The notes under the pieces were generated by a model. It did not search any database, was not told where the DNA came from, and was given only the letters and a program-made list of their open reading frames with translations. From NCBI RefSeq assembly GCF_004005935.1, contig NZ_SACQ01000006.1:124001-188000 (forward strand): DNA of 64,000 bases, in the 5' to 3' direction. Origin of the DNA: Neptunomonas marina. Lineage in GTDB: Bacteria > Pseudomonadota > Gammaproteobacteria > Pseudomonadales > Balneatricaceae. Positions 1-7,161 of this stretch are shown here, piece by piece (the first letter of the stretch is position 1; the number at the start of each line of letters is the position of its first letter). A program made the translations under genes and the position numbers.

Positions 1-107
1 ATGATCAATGGGCAGTTGCATCCCAGCGCTGCTAGCACCTGTGGTGTCTCTTTTGAGGCACCCGCGCCAACTTGCATGATTCGTGGTAGCAAGATTCGAT
101 TCGACAT
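1..107 (-). CDS. Iron-containing alcohol dehydrogenase, N-terminal fragment (runs off the left edge)
   Basis: The first 35 codons of a minus-strand gene are present. Translation begins at ATG 107-105, with an AGGAG-type ribosome site at 111-117. The peptide starts MSNRILLPRIMQVGAGASKE and continues to a segment rich in Leu/Gly. The GAGA run followed by a short helix and an LG-C-PLI strand is typical of the N-terminal nucleotide-binding domain of Fe-dependent (type III) alcohol dehydrogenases. The metal-binding part lies outside the window, so substrate cannot be inferred. It is transcribed divergently from the GlcD-type oxidase at 285, which suggests a shared control region and perhaps a shared hydroxy-acid or alcohol pathway. 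The assignment rests on 35 residues only. Confidence 0.6.
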   Translation of the reverse strand, partial: MSNRILLPRIMQVGAGASKETPQVLAALGCNCPLI

Positions 108-284
108 AAACACTCCTTTTTTATTTTGAGACATGATGTCTTGTTTTCGTGGATTCTTAACGAAAGCATCTAACGAGTCAATATTTTTATAAAATGAGAT
201 TTATGGTCTCACTATTGATTGTATGTAGCGCTCTGATCTCTGCTAAAGTGGATGAATCTATCAAGCAAGCGAAGGATTAGCGTT
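108..284. promoter_or_regulatory. Divergent promoter region with two dyads
   Basis: This 177-base spacer separates two divergent genes. It holds a perfect 13-base inverted repeat at 129-141 (arms AGACAT/ATGTCT around one base) and a second, weaker dyad at 195-211 (TGAGA, 7-base spacer, TCTCA). Such spacing fits a small dimeric repressor, for example GntR type, but no regulator gene is in view. The operator role is inferred. Confidence 0.35.
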
Positions 285-1661
285 ATGGCACCCAGATTTA
301 CACTAGCGATCGAGGAGTTGCAGGCGTTGCTAGGCGATAGGCTCCAGACCGCCGCAGGGGTGCGGCAGCACCACGCACAGGATGAGTCATTTCACGCACC
401 GGCAGAACCGGATGCGGTTGCGTTCGTGCGCAGCACATCAGAGGTATCGGAGGTGGTGCGTATCTGTCGTCGCCATCATATGCCTGTTGTCCCGTTTGGC
501 ACCGGGACGGCGATGGAAGGTGGGGTAAACGCAACTCAGGGCGGGCTGAGTGTTGATATGTCGCTGATGAACAAGATCCTCTCTGTGTCGGCGCAGGATA
601 TGGACTGCACGGTGCAGGCAGGTGTCACCCGAAAGCAGCTCAATGACCACCTGCGTGACCAAGGTATCTTTTTCCCTATCGACCCCGGTGCTGATGCTTC
701 GTTGGGAGGCATGGCGGCGACGCGAGCTTCTGGCACAAATGCTGTACGTTACGGGACAATGCGCGAGGCCGTGCTGGGGTTAACCGTAGTGATGGCGGAT
801 GGACGTATCGTCAAAACCGCCTCGCGCGCCCGTAAGTCCGCAGCAGGGTATGACTTGACGCGGTTGTTTGTCGGATCGGAAGGAACGTTAGGGGTTATCT
901 GCGAAATCACGTTACGTCTGCACCCTGTGCCGGAGGCTATTTCTGCAGCCGTTTGCGCATTTGATTCTTTGGAAGGGGCTGTGAACTCGGTCATCGAGAC
1001 CATTCAGATGGGCGTGCCCATGGCACGTATCGAGCTGCTAGACAGCGTTGCAATTGATGCAGTCAACCGCTTCAGTAACACCGACTATCCTGCTCTACCG
1101 CATCTGTTTTTGGAGTTTCATGGCACTCACGCTTGGGTGGAAGAGCAGGCGGAAACCGTCGCAGCGCTAGCAACTGAGAACGGCGGGCGCAACTTCCAAT
1201 GGACCGCCAATACCGAGGAGCGTTCTGCACTGTGGCAAGCGCGCCATGACCTTGCTTATGCTGCACGGGCAATGCGTGACAACGCGAAGATCTTTTCCAC
1301 CGATGTCTGTGTGCCGATTTCACGGTTAGCTGAGTGTATTTTAGCAACAGCTGATGATATCAAAACGATGCCGATCCCAATGCCGATTGTGGGCCATGTA
1401 GGGGATGGTAACTTTCATGTGGTGCCTGCGTTAGATACGAGCAACGCCGCTGAAGTTGCAGCGGTCGAAGCATTTCACCACCGTCTTATAGAGCGTGCCC
1501 TACAGATGGGTGGAACATGCACCGGAGAGCATGGCATTGGCCAGGGTAAAAAGGACTATTTGGAAGCGGAGCTTCCAGCGGGCGTGGAGGTTATGAAACA
1601 GATCAAACAGGCCCTCGATCCGGAAAGTTTAATGAATCCTGGAAAGGTAATAACGCTTTAA
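285..1661 (+). CDS. FAD-linked oxidase of the GlcD / D-lactate dehydrogenase family
   Basis: This is a 458-residue flavoprotein that probably oxidises a 2-hydroxy acid such as D-lactate or glycolate and passes electrons to a cytochrome or quinone. The PCMH-type FAD domain is visible at about residues 40-215, with PFGTGTAMEGG near residue 70 and a DPGADASLGG-type loop near 135. The C-terminal FAD-oxidase domain carries GHVGDGNFH near 370 and the terminal signature TGEHGIGQGK near 413, followed by an LDPESLMNPGK ending. Length matches the family. An in-frame ATG exists at 252, but a GAAGGA ribosome site lies 8 bases before ATG 285, so 285 is preferred. No GlcE/GlcF subunits are adjacent, which favours a single-subunit D-lactate or D-2-hydroxy-acid enzyme. 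The exact substrate is unknown. Confidence 0.85.
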   Translation: MAPRFTLAIEELQALLGDRLQTAAGVRQHHAQDESFHAPAEPDAVAFVRSTSEVSEVVRICRRHHMPVVPFGTGTAMEGGVNATQGGLSVDMSLMNKILSVSAQDMDCTVQAGVTRKQLNDHLRDQGIFFPIDPGADASLGGMAATRASGTNAVRYGTMREAVLGLTVVMADGRIVKTASRARKSAAGYDLTRLFVGSEGTLGVICEITLRLHPVPEAISAAVCAFDSLEGAVNSVIETIQMGVPMARIELLDSVAIDAVNRFSNTDYPALPHLFLEFHGTHAWVEEQAETVAALATENGGRNFQWTANTEERSALWQARHDLAYAARAMRDNAKIFSTDVCVPISRLAECILATADDIKTMPIPMPIVGHVGDGNFHVVPALDTSNAAEVAAVEAFHHRLIERALQMGGTCTGEHGIGQGKKDYLEAELPAGVEVMKQIKQALDPESLMNPGKVITL

Positions 1662-1789
1662 AATCAATATATTATTTTTGAATAAATACTAAAGTATAAT
1701 CTATTTGCTTTGCGTCGGCTCCAAACAGATACACATTTATATCTTTAAGTTATAATTTGTTGTTAGATAGAGACGAAGGAGTGGTGGAA

Positions 1790-1837
1790 ATGGAGTTTGC
1801 ACCACTCAATTTGTTCCACCGTTTTCTAGCGCAATGA
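1790..1837 (+). CDS. Putative 15-residue leader ORF coupled to the next gene
   Basis: A strong GAAGGAG ribosome site at 1775-1781 precedes ATG 1790, which opens a 15-codon reading frame (MEFAPLNLFHRFLAQ). Its TGA stop at 1835-1837 overlaps the ATG of the GGDEF-EAL gene at 1834 in an ATGA arrangement. The downstream start has no convincing ribosome site of its own. This suggests that translation of the large protein depends on ribosomes finishing the leader. It could instead be chance, but the SD, ATG and stop placement is unusually tidy. Confidence 0.45.
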   Translation: MEFAPLNLFHRFLAQ

Positions 1838-3942
1838 GGTTGACACACTACGTGGCGAAATTTGGACTCTGTGAAAGGATCAGTCGGTACCCGAGATTAG
1901 TGGCCGCGTTTTGTGGCATCAGCGTGTTTTTTGTTGGTTCGCTGCATCTAATGAGCTTGTCAGATAGCCAAAATGAGAGAGCACGTTCGGGGAATGATGC
2001 GGTTGTCGAAACCCTGCGTGAGATGCTAACTCAACAGATTCAAGTGGATCAGCTAGCACTCGAGCACTTGGCGTTGCAAGTTGCGAATCACGATTCAGCA
2101 CACGGGTTACCTGCCATTTCCCCCTTGTTACCCTCCATGCTAACCAACATTACTTGGGTTCAACCCTCAGGGGCATCCGTACAGCTTTTTCCTGCGGAAG
2201 GAGGCTCGGCGCAAAGCCAATTTGAAGGTGAACAACGGCCACCACTCAAACTGGTTTCGCAACAGGATGGCAGCGCGCCAGCGTTGGTATTGGCGGTGCC
2301 ACTGTCAGGGCAAAAACCTGCCAGCCAACTGGTTGGGAGGCTCGATTTAGCGCAGCTTTTAGAACGCTTAAGCGGTACCGGCGTAGCGGTTGCTATCCGT
2401 GATGAGCAAGGCCGTCCCATCGTTGGCGAGCAGCAGTTATTTAGCGCCGCCGATAGTGCGGTTTTACCTCTAGAGCTTGAAGGACAGCGCTGGGAGTTGG
2501 TGGGTAATGTGTCCCACAACCGGCCTATGGAACGTTTGAGCTTACTTATCTGGGGGCTGCTATCAGGGTTGGCGTTGGTGGTGGGCTGGGCGTCCTATCA
2601 ATGGACCCAGTTGAAGCGTGAGCAGCAAGCGACGTTGGCAACCATGCGTTATCAGACCCATCACGATCTTGTGACCGGCTTACCTAGCCAGAGCTACTTT
2701 GCACAGCGCTTAGATCAAGTGTTGAGCGAGTTAGCGCGTGAAGACAAAGAGTGCGCGCTGATTGTGCTAGAGCTAGATAATTTCGTTGAATTGAGCGAAA
2801 CGCTCGGCAATGAAGTCGGCAAAGAGGTGCTCCGACAAGTTGGTCAGCGGCTCAGTGAGTGCCTGCGCAAGTCTGATATTGTCTCGCGTCTAGAGGGGCA
2901 TCAGTTTGTGATTTTGCTGCGCGATATCTCTGATGCGATTCAAGCTGATTTGATGATCGAAAAGATCCAAGGCTCTTTGCGTGACCGGTTTGAAGTGCAA
3001 GGGCAAACCTGTGCTGTCTCTGCATCGGTCGGTATTGCATTGTTCCCGATTGATGGTGAAAGCGGCTCATTGTTGCTGCAGCGTGCTGATCTAGCGCTAC
3101 GTGAGGCGGCTAAGCAGGGCGCTGCTTCACAGATGTTCTTCAACGAAGAGCTGCGCGAAGAGTCTGAGCATTATCAAGCTATGAACGGCGACATCCTAAG
3201 GGGGATAGAAGCGCGTGAGTTTGAGCTGGTGTATCAGCCGGTTATCGATTTAAACCAAGGGGTGGCGCATGTTCTGGAAGCGGAGCTGCGCTGGCACCAC
3301 CCTGAGCGCGGTTTGTTGCCTAGTCAAACCTTTATTCCTGCTGCGAACCGTACTGGAGCGATTCGCTTGCTAGGTGAGTGGGCGTTGCGACAGGCATGTA
3401 AAGACTTGCGTGCGTTACAGGAGGATGGGTTGCCGCTTGCTATTTCATTGCCCAAATATCCCAGTGAGTTCTATGTACGCTCGGTGGCTGAGCAGTATCG
3501 TGGTATTTTTCGGGAGAACGGGGTAGCAGCATCGCAGTTTATCTTTTCTATTGATGAATCTAATTTGGTGAGCGCAAGCCCGCCACGCAAGCAAGCGGTT
3601 GACGCACTTGCGGCGTTAGGTGTTCGTTTTGCGATCAGTAATTTTGGGGCAAGCTTTGCGGCCTTGAACTACTTAGATGACTATCCTGTTACGTATCTAA
3701 ATCTGGCCGCACAGTTCGCGATCCAAGAGAATGAATCGAGCGCTTCTGCCACCTTAATTGAGGTGGTCGCTAAGTTGGCTGCACATTATAAGATCGATGT
3801 GGTGGCCGGTGGGGCTGATTCAGAGGAGCGCTTAGAGCTGTTGAAAGCGTGTGGCTATCGCTTCGTGAAAGGTCGGTATTTTATCGAGGCAGCGCCATTG
3901 TCTAAGGTCGCTGCCTATTGTGATTCGCTAGGCGAGAGCTAG
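1834..3942 (+). CDS. Membrane protein with degenerate GGDEF and EAL domains
   Basis: This 702-residue inner-membrane protein has an N-terminal membrane segment (about residues 23-42), a periplasmic sensor region and a second membrane segment (about 236-256). Cytoplasmic GGDEF-like (about 275-430) and EAL-like (about 450-695) domains follow. The GGDEF signature reads EGHQF and should be inactive as a cyclase, although an RKSD I-site sits at the correct distance upstream. EAL reads EAE. The catalytic Asn strand reads ISLPKYP, the DDFG metal-binding pair reads SNFG and the LKIDR lysine is lost, so phosphodiesterase activity is very unlikely. Inactive tandem proteins of this kind act as c-di-GMP receptors (LapD) or RNA-decay adaptors (CsrD). 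No lapG is adjacent. Translation appears coupled to the upstream leader ORF. Its 3' end overlaps the convergent helicase gene by a few bases. Confidence 0.85.
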   Translation: MRLTHYVAKFGLCERISRYPRLVAAFCGISVFFVGSLHLMSLSDSQNERARSGNDAVVETLREMLTQQIQVDQLALEHLALQVANHDSAHGLPAISPLLPSMLTNITWVQPSGASVQLFPAEGGSAQSQFEGEQRPPLKLVSQQDGSAPALVLAVPLSGQKPASQLVGRLDLAQLLERLSGTGVAVAIRDEQGRPIVGEQQLFSAADSAVLPLELEGQRWELVGNVSHNRPMERLSLLIWGLLSGLALVVGWASYQWTQLKREQQATLATMRYQTHHDLVTGLPSQSYFAQRLDQVLSELAREDKECALIVLELDNFVELSETLGNEVGKEVLRQVGQRLSECLRKSDIVSRLEGHQFVILLRDISDAIQADLMIEKIQGSLRDRFEVQGQTCAVSASVGIALFPIDGESGSLLLQRADLALREAAKQGAASQMFFNEELREESEHYQAMNGDILRGIEAREFELVYQPVIDLNQGVAHVLEAELRWHHPERGLLPSQTFIPAANRTGAIRLLGEWALRQACKDLRALQEDGLPLAISLPKYPSEFYVRSVAEQYRGIFRENGVAASQFIFSIDESNLVSASPPRKQAVDALAALGVRFAISNFGASFAALNYLDDYPVTYLNLAAQFAIQENESSASATLIEVVAKLAAHYKIDVVAGGADSEERLELLKACGYRFVKGRYFIEAAPLSKVAAYCDSLGES

Positions 3943-5237
3943 CGCTTACGCTTTAGAGGAGCGAAGCCGTGATCTACCGGGCCCTTTGGTGCTGCAGGCT
4001 TTTTATCTTTACTGCGTTTCACTTTGCTCGCCGGCTTCTTCGCGCTTTTCTTGCGCTTAGGTCCGGCGGCTTTACCTGAACTTTTCAGTTTTTTTGGACC
4101 TTGATAACTGCCCTCCATGCCTTTGATGACACGCTTTTCGAAGCGGGTTTTTAGGTAGCGCTCGATGCTGGACATCAAGTTCCATTCACTCGGTTCAATA
4201 AGGCTAATCGCAAGGCCGGTGTTTCCTGCGCGTCCAGTGCGGCCCACACGGTGGGTGTGGTCATCACCGCTACGTGCCATATCGTAATTGATGACAAGGT
4301 CGATGCCTTTCACATCGATACCGCGTGCAGCGACATCCGTAGCAACGAGTACATTGATCTTGCCTTGACGCATCAGCCCCATCACGTGCTTGCGCTGCTC
4401 TTGGGTGAGATCTCCGTGAATCAAGCCCGCTCTCACGTCATGGTGGCGTAGGTAGCCGTTTAGGCGGTCTGCGGCCGTTTTTGTATTCACAAAGACGATG
4501 GCTTTATCAAACTGCTCGTTAGTGGCAAGCCACACTAGCTGTTTATCTTTAAGCGCATTGTCATTGGCTGTAATGATCTGCTGCTTGATGCTTGCTTTCG
4601 CTTCTCGGTGGCTGTGCAGTTGCAGAGACGTGGGCTCGTTAAGCGCGTGAGCGATGACATTTTGCATACCGTCGTGGGAGAGGGTTGCTGAAAATAGCAT
4701 CGTTTGGCGGCTGGAAGGGGCGGATTGCACAATGCGCATCACATCCTCTTGAAACCCCATATCTAGCATACGGTCAGCTTCATCCAGCACTAGGCACTCA
4801 ACATCATCAAAATCTAGTGTTTGCTTATCTAGATGCTCGATCAAACGGCCCGGTGTGCCAACGATAATCTCGGGGTTTTTGCGCAGTCTTGCCGCTTGTG
4901 GTTTGAAGGTTTCGCCACCACAGACCATATCAGCGCTTAAGAAGGTGAAGCGGGCTAGCGCTTCGATATCTTTCAGGATCTGCTGAGCTAACTCGCGCGT
5001 GGGCGCTAAGATGAGCGCGCGCGTGCCGCTGTTGGGTGCTTTGTTCTCTAGGAGGTGCTGTAGAATAGGCAACAGAAATGCAGCCGTTTTACCGCTACCG
5101 GTAGCTGCCGTGACCAATAAGTCCTTGCCGTCCATTGCTGGTGGGATTGTGGCTTGCTGAACCTCAGTTGGCTCGGTGAAGTCAAGGGCGTCTAACCCAC
5201 GTAGCAGGCGATTATCAAGGTGCAGTTCGGCGAACAC
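3939..5237 (-). CDS. srmB: DEAD-box ATP-dependent RNA helicase, SrmB-like
   Basis: This is a 432-residue helicase with all core motifs visible: Q motif around F20-Q27, Walker A AATGSGKT (44-51), PTREL (80-84), DEAD (152-155), SAT (183-185), ARGID (304-308) and HRVGRTGR (329-336). A strongly basic Lys-rich tail begins near residue 385. The start MFAELHLDNRLL and total length resemble E. coli SrmB, which assists early 50S ribosome assembly; other RhlE-group helicases are close relatives, so the exact orthologue is not certain. The gene stands alone, convergent with the GGDEF-EAL gene and followed upstream by a DUF4332 gene in the same orientation. Confidence 0.85.
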   Translation of the reverse strand: MFAELHLDNRLLRGLDALDFTEPTEVQQATIPPAMDGKDLLVTAATGSGKTAAFLLPILQHLLENKAPNSGTRALILAPTRELAQQILKDIEALARFTFLSADMVCGGETFKPQAARLRKNPEIIVGTPGRLIEHLDKQTLDFDDVECLVLDEADRMLDMGFQEDVMRIVQSAPSSRQTMLFSATLSHDGMQNVIAHALNEPTSLQLHSHREAKASIKQQIITANDNALKDKQLVWLATNEQFDKAIVFVNTKTAADRLNGYLRHHDVRAGLIHGDLTQEQRKHVMGLMRQGKINVLVATDVAARGIDVKGIDLVINYDMARSGDDHTHRVGRTGRAGNTGLAISLIEPSEWNLMSSIERYLKTRFEKRVIKGMEGSYQGPKKLKSSGKAAGPKRKKSAKKPASKVKRSKDKKPAAPKGPVDHGFAPLKRKR

Positions 5238-5304
5238 TGTAGCGAAGTCTCCAAAAGGAAGGGTTAAGCTGCCAGTTTACCAGAGCTGCGCTGAGAGCAG
5301 AATG

Positions 5305-5329
5305 TAAAAGCGGCGCAGAATTGCGCCGC
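5305..5329 (-). terminator. Rho-independent terminator downstream of the DUF4332 gene
   Basis: Perfect 8-base arms GCGGCGCA/TGCGCCGC (5310-5317 and 5322-5329) enclose a 4-base loop, followed on the minus strand by TTTT. It lies 8 bases past the stop of the DUF4332 gene. Confidence 0.8.
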
Positions 5330-5337
5330 GGTATGGA

Positions 5338-5742
5338 TTAGTAGTGGATCGCGCGAGGTAGTGCTTTCGCTTGTGCTACCCAATCTTCCACTTGCGCGCC
5401 TGTTGGCATCTTTTCTACCACGGCTTTATCGGCGTTGATCTCTTCCATTTTCGCGAATAGATTCGCACCGTTTCGCTGAGCAAGCTCAGGGACTGTGTCG
5501 ACACCTGCAATTTCTAATAGGTCGGCATATTGCGTGCTTACGCCCTTGATGCGCGCAAGGTCGGCACGGTTGAGCCAGCCGAGGATCTCTTTTTCATCTA
5601 AGCCTGTTGCGTTAGCAGCTTCCTTGCGGCCTTTTTTCTCGCCACAAACTTCTAGAAAGCTCTCTTGCGTTGTTGCGCCTGCTGATTTCAGTTTCTCAGC
5701 AATTGCCTCGTCGATACCCTTAATGTCAGTCAGTTTAGCCAT
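5338..5742 (-). CDS. DUF4332-type helix-hairpin-helix protein
   Basis: This is a 134-residue cytoplasmic protein without signal or membrane segment. Two helix-hairpin-helix-like repeats are visible: LTDIKGIDEAIAEKLKSAG (4-22) and ARIKGVSTQYADLLEIAGV (62-80). This is the pattern of the DUF4332 family, where IKGI and ADLL-type helices resemble DNA-binding HhH modules. A conserved ending with hydrophobic VEDWVAQAK is also present. The molecular role of the family is not established; nucleic-acid binding is an inference from the HhH motifs. It has its own terminator, so it is probably monocistronic. Confidence 0.75.
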   Translation of the reverse strand: MAKLTDIKGIDEAIAEKLKSAGATTQESFLEVCGEKKGRKEAANATGLDEKEILGWLNRADLARIKGVSTQYADLLEIAGVDTVPELAQRNGANLFAKMEEINADKAVVEKMPTGAQVEDWVAQAKALPRAIHY

Positions 5743-5808
5743 TCCTAATATCCTTCAGTTGGTAGAGCGTTGTCTGATTGATTGTATGCCGCATTGCTTA
5801 ATAGAGCC

Positions 5809-5838
5809 GGTACAGCAAAGCGCTGTAACCGCTTTTTT
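5809..5838 (+). terminator. Weak terminator-like hairpin
   Basis: Arms GGTACAGC (5809-5816) and GCTGTAACC (5822-5830, one bulged A) precede a T6 run at 5833-5838 on the plus strand. No plus-strand gene lies immediately upstream, so its role is unclear. It could end antisense or spurious transcripts before the NlpC gene, or be chance. Confidence 0.3.
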
Positions 5839-5961
5839 ATCATAAGTGGATTTTCGCACAGCCACTAGACCTAGCATGACTATCATCTATATATGTCTGC
5901 ATGATGAAGTGGCCTTTGCTAGGCTAAACAGTACATTGGGGTTCATTCAGGAGAGAGCGTA

Positions 5962-6417
5962 GTGAAGTATCGGGTGATCTATTGGGTGTTATTGATCTCT
6001 CTGTTGGCCGGCTGCAGTAGCAAAGGTTCACGGCCACCTGTGGCTGTAAGCGCATGGCCGGCGGCACCTTTCAGTGGGTTTTATACACAGTGGCGAGGCA
6101 CGCCTTATCTATTGGGCGGTAGCTCTAAGCAGGGAGTTGATTGTTCTGCGTTTGTGCAGCACGCCTATCGAGATGTTTTATCTCGGTCTATTCCTCGCAC
6201 GACGTTGATGCTGAGCCAGACAGGGGAGTCGGTTGCATTCGGTGCATGGCAGGTGGGAGACCTTATCTTTTTTAAGACGGGGCGAAAACAGCGCCATGTC
6301 GGTGTTTATGTTGGTGATGGGAACTTCATGCATGCATCAACCAGTGTAGGTGTGACGGTAACACCGTTAACCAATCCGTATTGGAAAACACGCTATTGGA
6401 TGGCGAAACGATATTAA
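5962..6417 (+). CDS. NlpC/P60-family lipoprotein, probable murein endopeptidase
   Basis: This 151-residue protein starts at GTG 5962 with an AGGAGAG ribosome site about 8 bases upstream. A lipoprotein signal ends in LLAGC with lipidated Cys18. The NlpC/P60 catalytic domain follows: DCSAF with nucleophile Cys61, RHVGVYVGDG with His112, and a second His at 124 (FMHAS). This matches Spr/MepS- and NlpC-type endopeptidases that cleave stem-peptide cross-links in peptidoglycan. The residue after Cys18 is Ser, which favours outer-membrane sorting. The length is close to E. coli NlpC (about 154). No operon partner is evident; the candidate small-RNA promoter begins right after its stop. Confidence 0.88.
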   Translation: MKYRVIYWVLLISLLAGCSSKGSRPPVAVSAWPAAPFSGFYTQWRGTPYLLGGSSKQGVDCSAFVQHAYRDVLSRSIPRTTLMLSQTGESVAFGAWQVGDLIFFKTGRKQRHVGVYVGDGNFMHASTSVGVTVTPLTNPYWKTRYWMAKRY

Positions 6418-6430
6418 TTCACAAATGCTA

Positions 6431-6458
6431 TTGATAATGATTCTCGTTTTTGTATAAT
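6431..6458 (+). promoter_or_regulatory. Sigma-70 promoter overlapped by a Fur box
   Basis: TTGATA (6431-6436), a 16-base spacer and a perfect TATAAT (6453-6458) form a near-consensus promoter. GATAATGATTCTCGTTT from 6433 matches the 19-base Fur consensus at about 14 positions and covers the -35 region and spacer, so iron-loaded Fur should block RNA polymerase. No protein gene starts downstream on this strand before the terminator at 6566. Confidence 0.7.
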
Positions 6459-6464
6459 GAAGTG

Positions 6465-6592
6465 GCTCGCAAGTTATACCGCGTTTATAAGTTGGCGTGG
6501 TGTGCTTCATCCAATGCTGGTGTAGCTCCCTCAATTACATCAGCATCACGGTTCTTGTCATATTCAGGGCTGCTTTTGCAGCCCTCTTTTTT
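6465..6592 (+). ncRNA. Candidate Fur-regulated small RNA, about 128 nt
   Basis: A transcript from about 6465, seven bases past the TATAAT box, would run to the T-run of a strong terminator at 6592. It contains no reading frame with a good ribosome site; the 76-codon frame crossing it runs through the terminator. An intergenic RNA of 100-130 nt, Fur-boxed and ending in a hairpin, has the classic RyhB/PrrF/NrrF layout, in which the RNA is made under iron starvation and silences iron-rich protein mRNAs with Hfq. I see no clear RyhB or PrrF core sequence, so homology is not claimed. The single-stranded candidate seed would be the pyrimidine/A-rich stretch around 6520-6560. Confidence 0.55.
6566..6592 (+). 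terminator. Rho-independent terminator of the candidate small RNA
   Basis: Perfect 8-base arms AGGGCTGC (6566-6573) and GCAGCCCT (6578-6585) with a TTTT loop are followed by TCTTTTTT. The T-run is only on the plus-strand side. A poly-U tail of this kind is also the usual Hfq binding site. Confidence 0.85.
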
Positions 6593-6596
6593 CTGT

Positions 6597-6977
6597 TTAG
6601 TTTTTCTTCTCTGTGGTCTTCAAGGCTTTTTTCTTAGCGTTTGCACTCTTATCAGCGGCCTTCTTCGTTGCTTTAGCTGAGCTAGTCTTGGCTTTATCGG
6701 TAACGCTCTTGGTCTTGTTTGCTGCTTTGTCACTTGCTTTTTGCTTTGTGGACTTAGCGGAATTTTTTATAGATGACGAAGGCTTAGTGCGGCAATGCGC
6801 TGATACTTTACGTCCATCGGAACGCTTGTAGCTGCTGATCCAGTAGCAGCTCTTGCTTTTGTCACATGCAGATTCTGATAAACCTTTACAGGCTGAAGCC
6901 GCTAAAACGTTTGGTGCTGCTGCAATGCTGATTGTAAGCATCATAGTTGTTGCTGCCGTGCGAAGAACTTTAGTCAT
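6597..6977 (-). CDS. Secreted small protein with Cys-rich head and Lys/Ala-rich tail
   Basis: This 126-residue protein starts at ATG 6977, with AGGGAG about 8 bases upstream. A signal peptide ends near ANVLAAS-type residues about 26-28. A compact region with four Cys (CKG, CDK, CYW, HCR) spans about 30-65 and is followed by a low-complexity tail of Lys, Ala, Ser and Thr resembling histone-H1 or AlgP-type repeats. The four Cys probably form disulfides in the periplasm. The cationic tail could bind polyanions such as LPS, nucleic acid or peptidoglycan; this is inference. I do not recognise a named family. The gene is convergent with the candidate small RNA, and its stop lies 5 bases from the RNA terminator. 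Confidence 0.7.
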   Translation of the reverse strand: MTKVLRTAATTMMLTISIAAAPNVLAASACKGLSESACDKSKSCYWISSYKRSDGRKVSAHCRTKPSSSIKNSAKSTKQKASDKAANKTKSVTDKAKTSSAKATKKAADKSANAKKKALKTTEKKN

Positions 6978-7161
6978 CAAATGACTCCCTTTATTTGCGT
7001 CTATAATTGGCGGGCAGGCCCAAAAAAGGCTTGTCGATATTGATATTAAACCTGCGGCTAAATTAATCAGGATTGAATTAACAGGTTCTCTCTTGGTGAG
7101 TAATGCAGGGTAAAGCGATCTTTTCTCGGTGCTTTTACGTGTTTTAGGTTAGTAATACGTT

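Noticed and set aside
5495-5845. Plus-strand ORF of 116 codons opposite the DUF4332 gene
   Set aside because: It lies antisense to a gene with clear family pattern, its composition is a mirror of that gene, and no ribosome site precedes it.
6450-6680. Plus-strand 76-codon ORF over the candidate small RNA
   Set aside because: It starts upstream of the likely transcription start, runs through a strong terminator and enters the opposite-strand Lys-rich gene.
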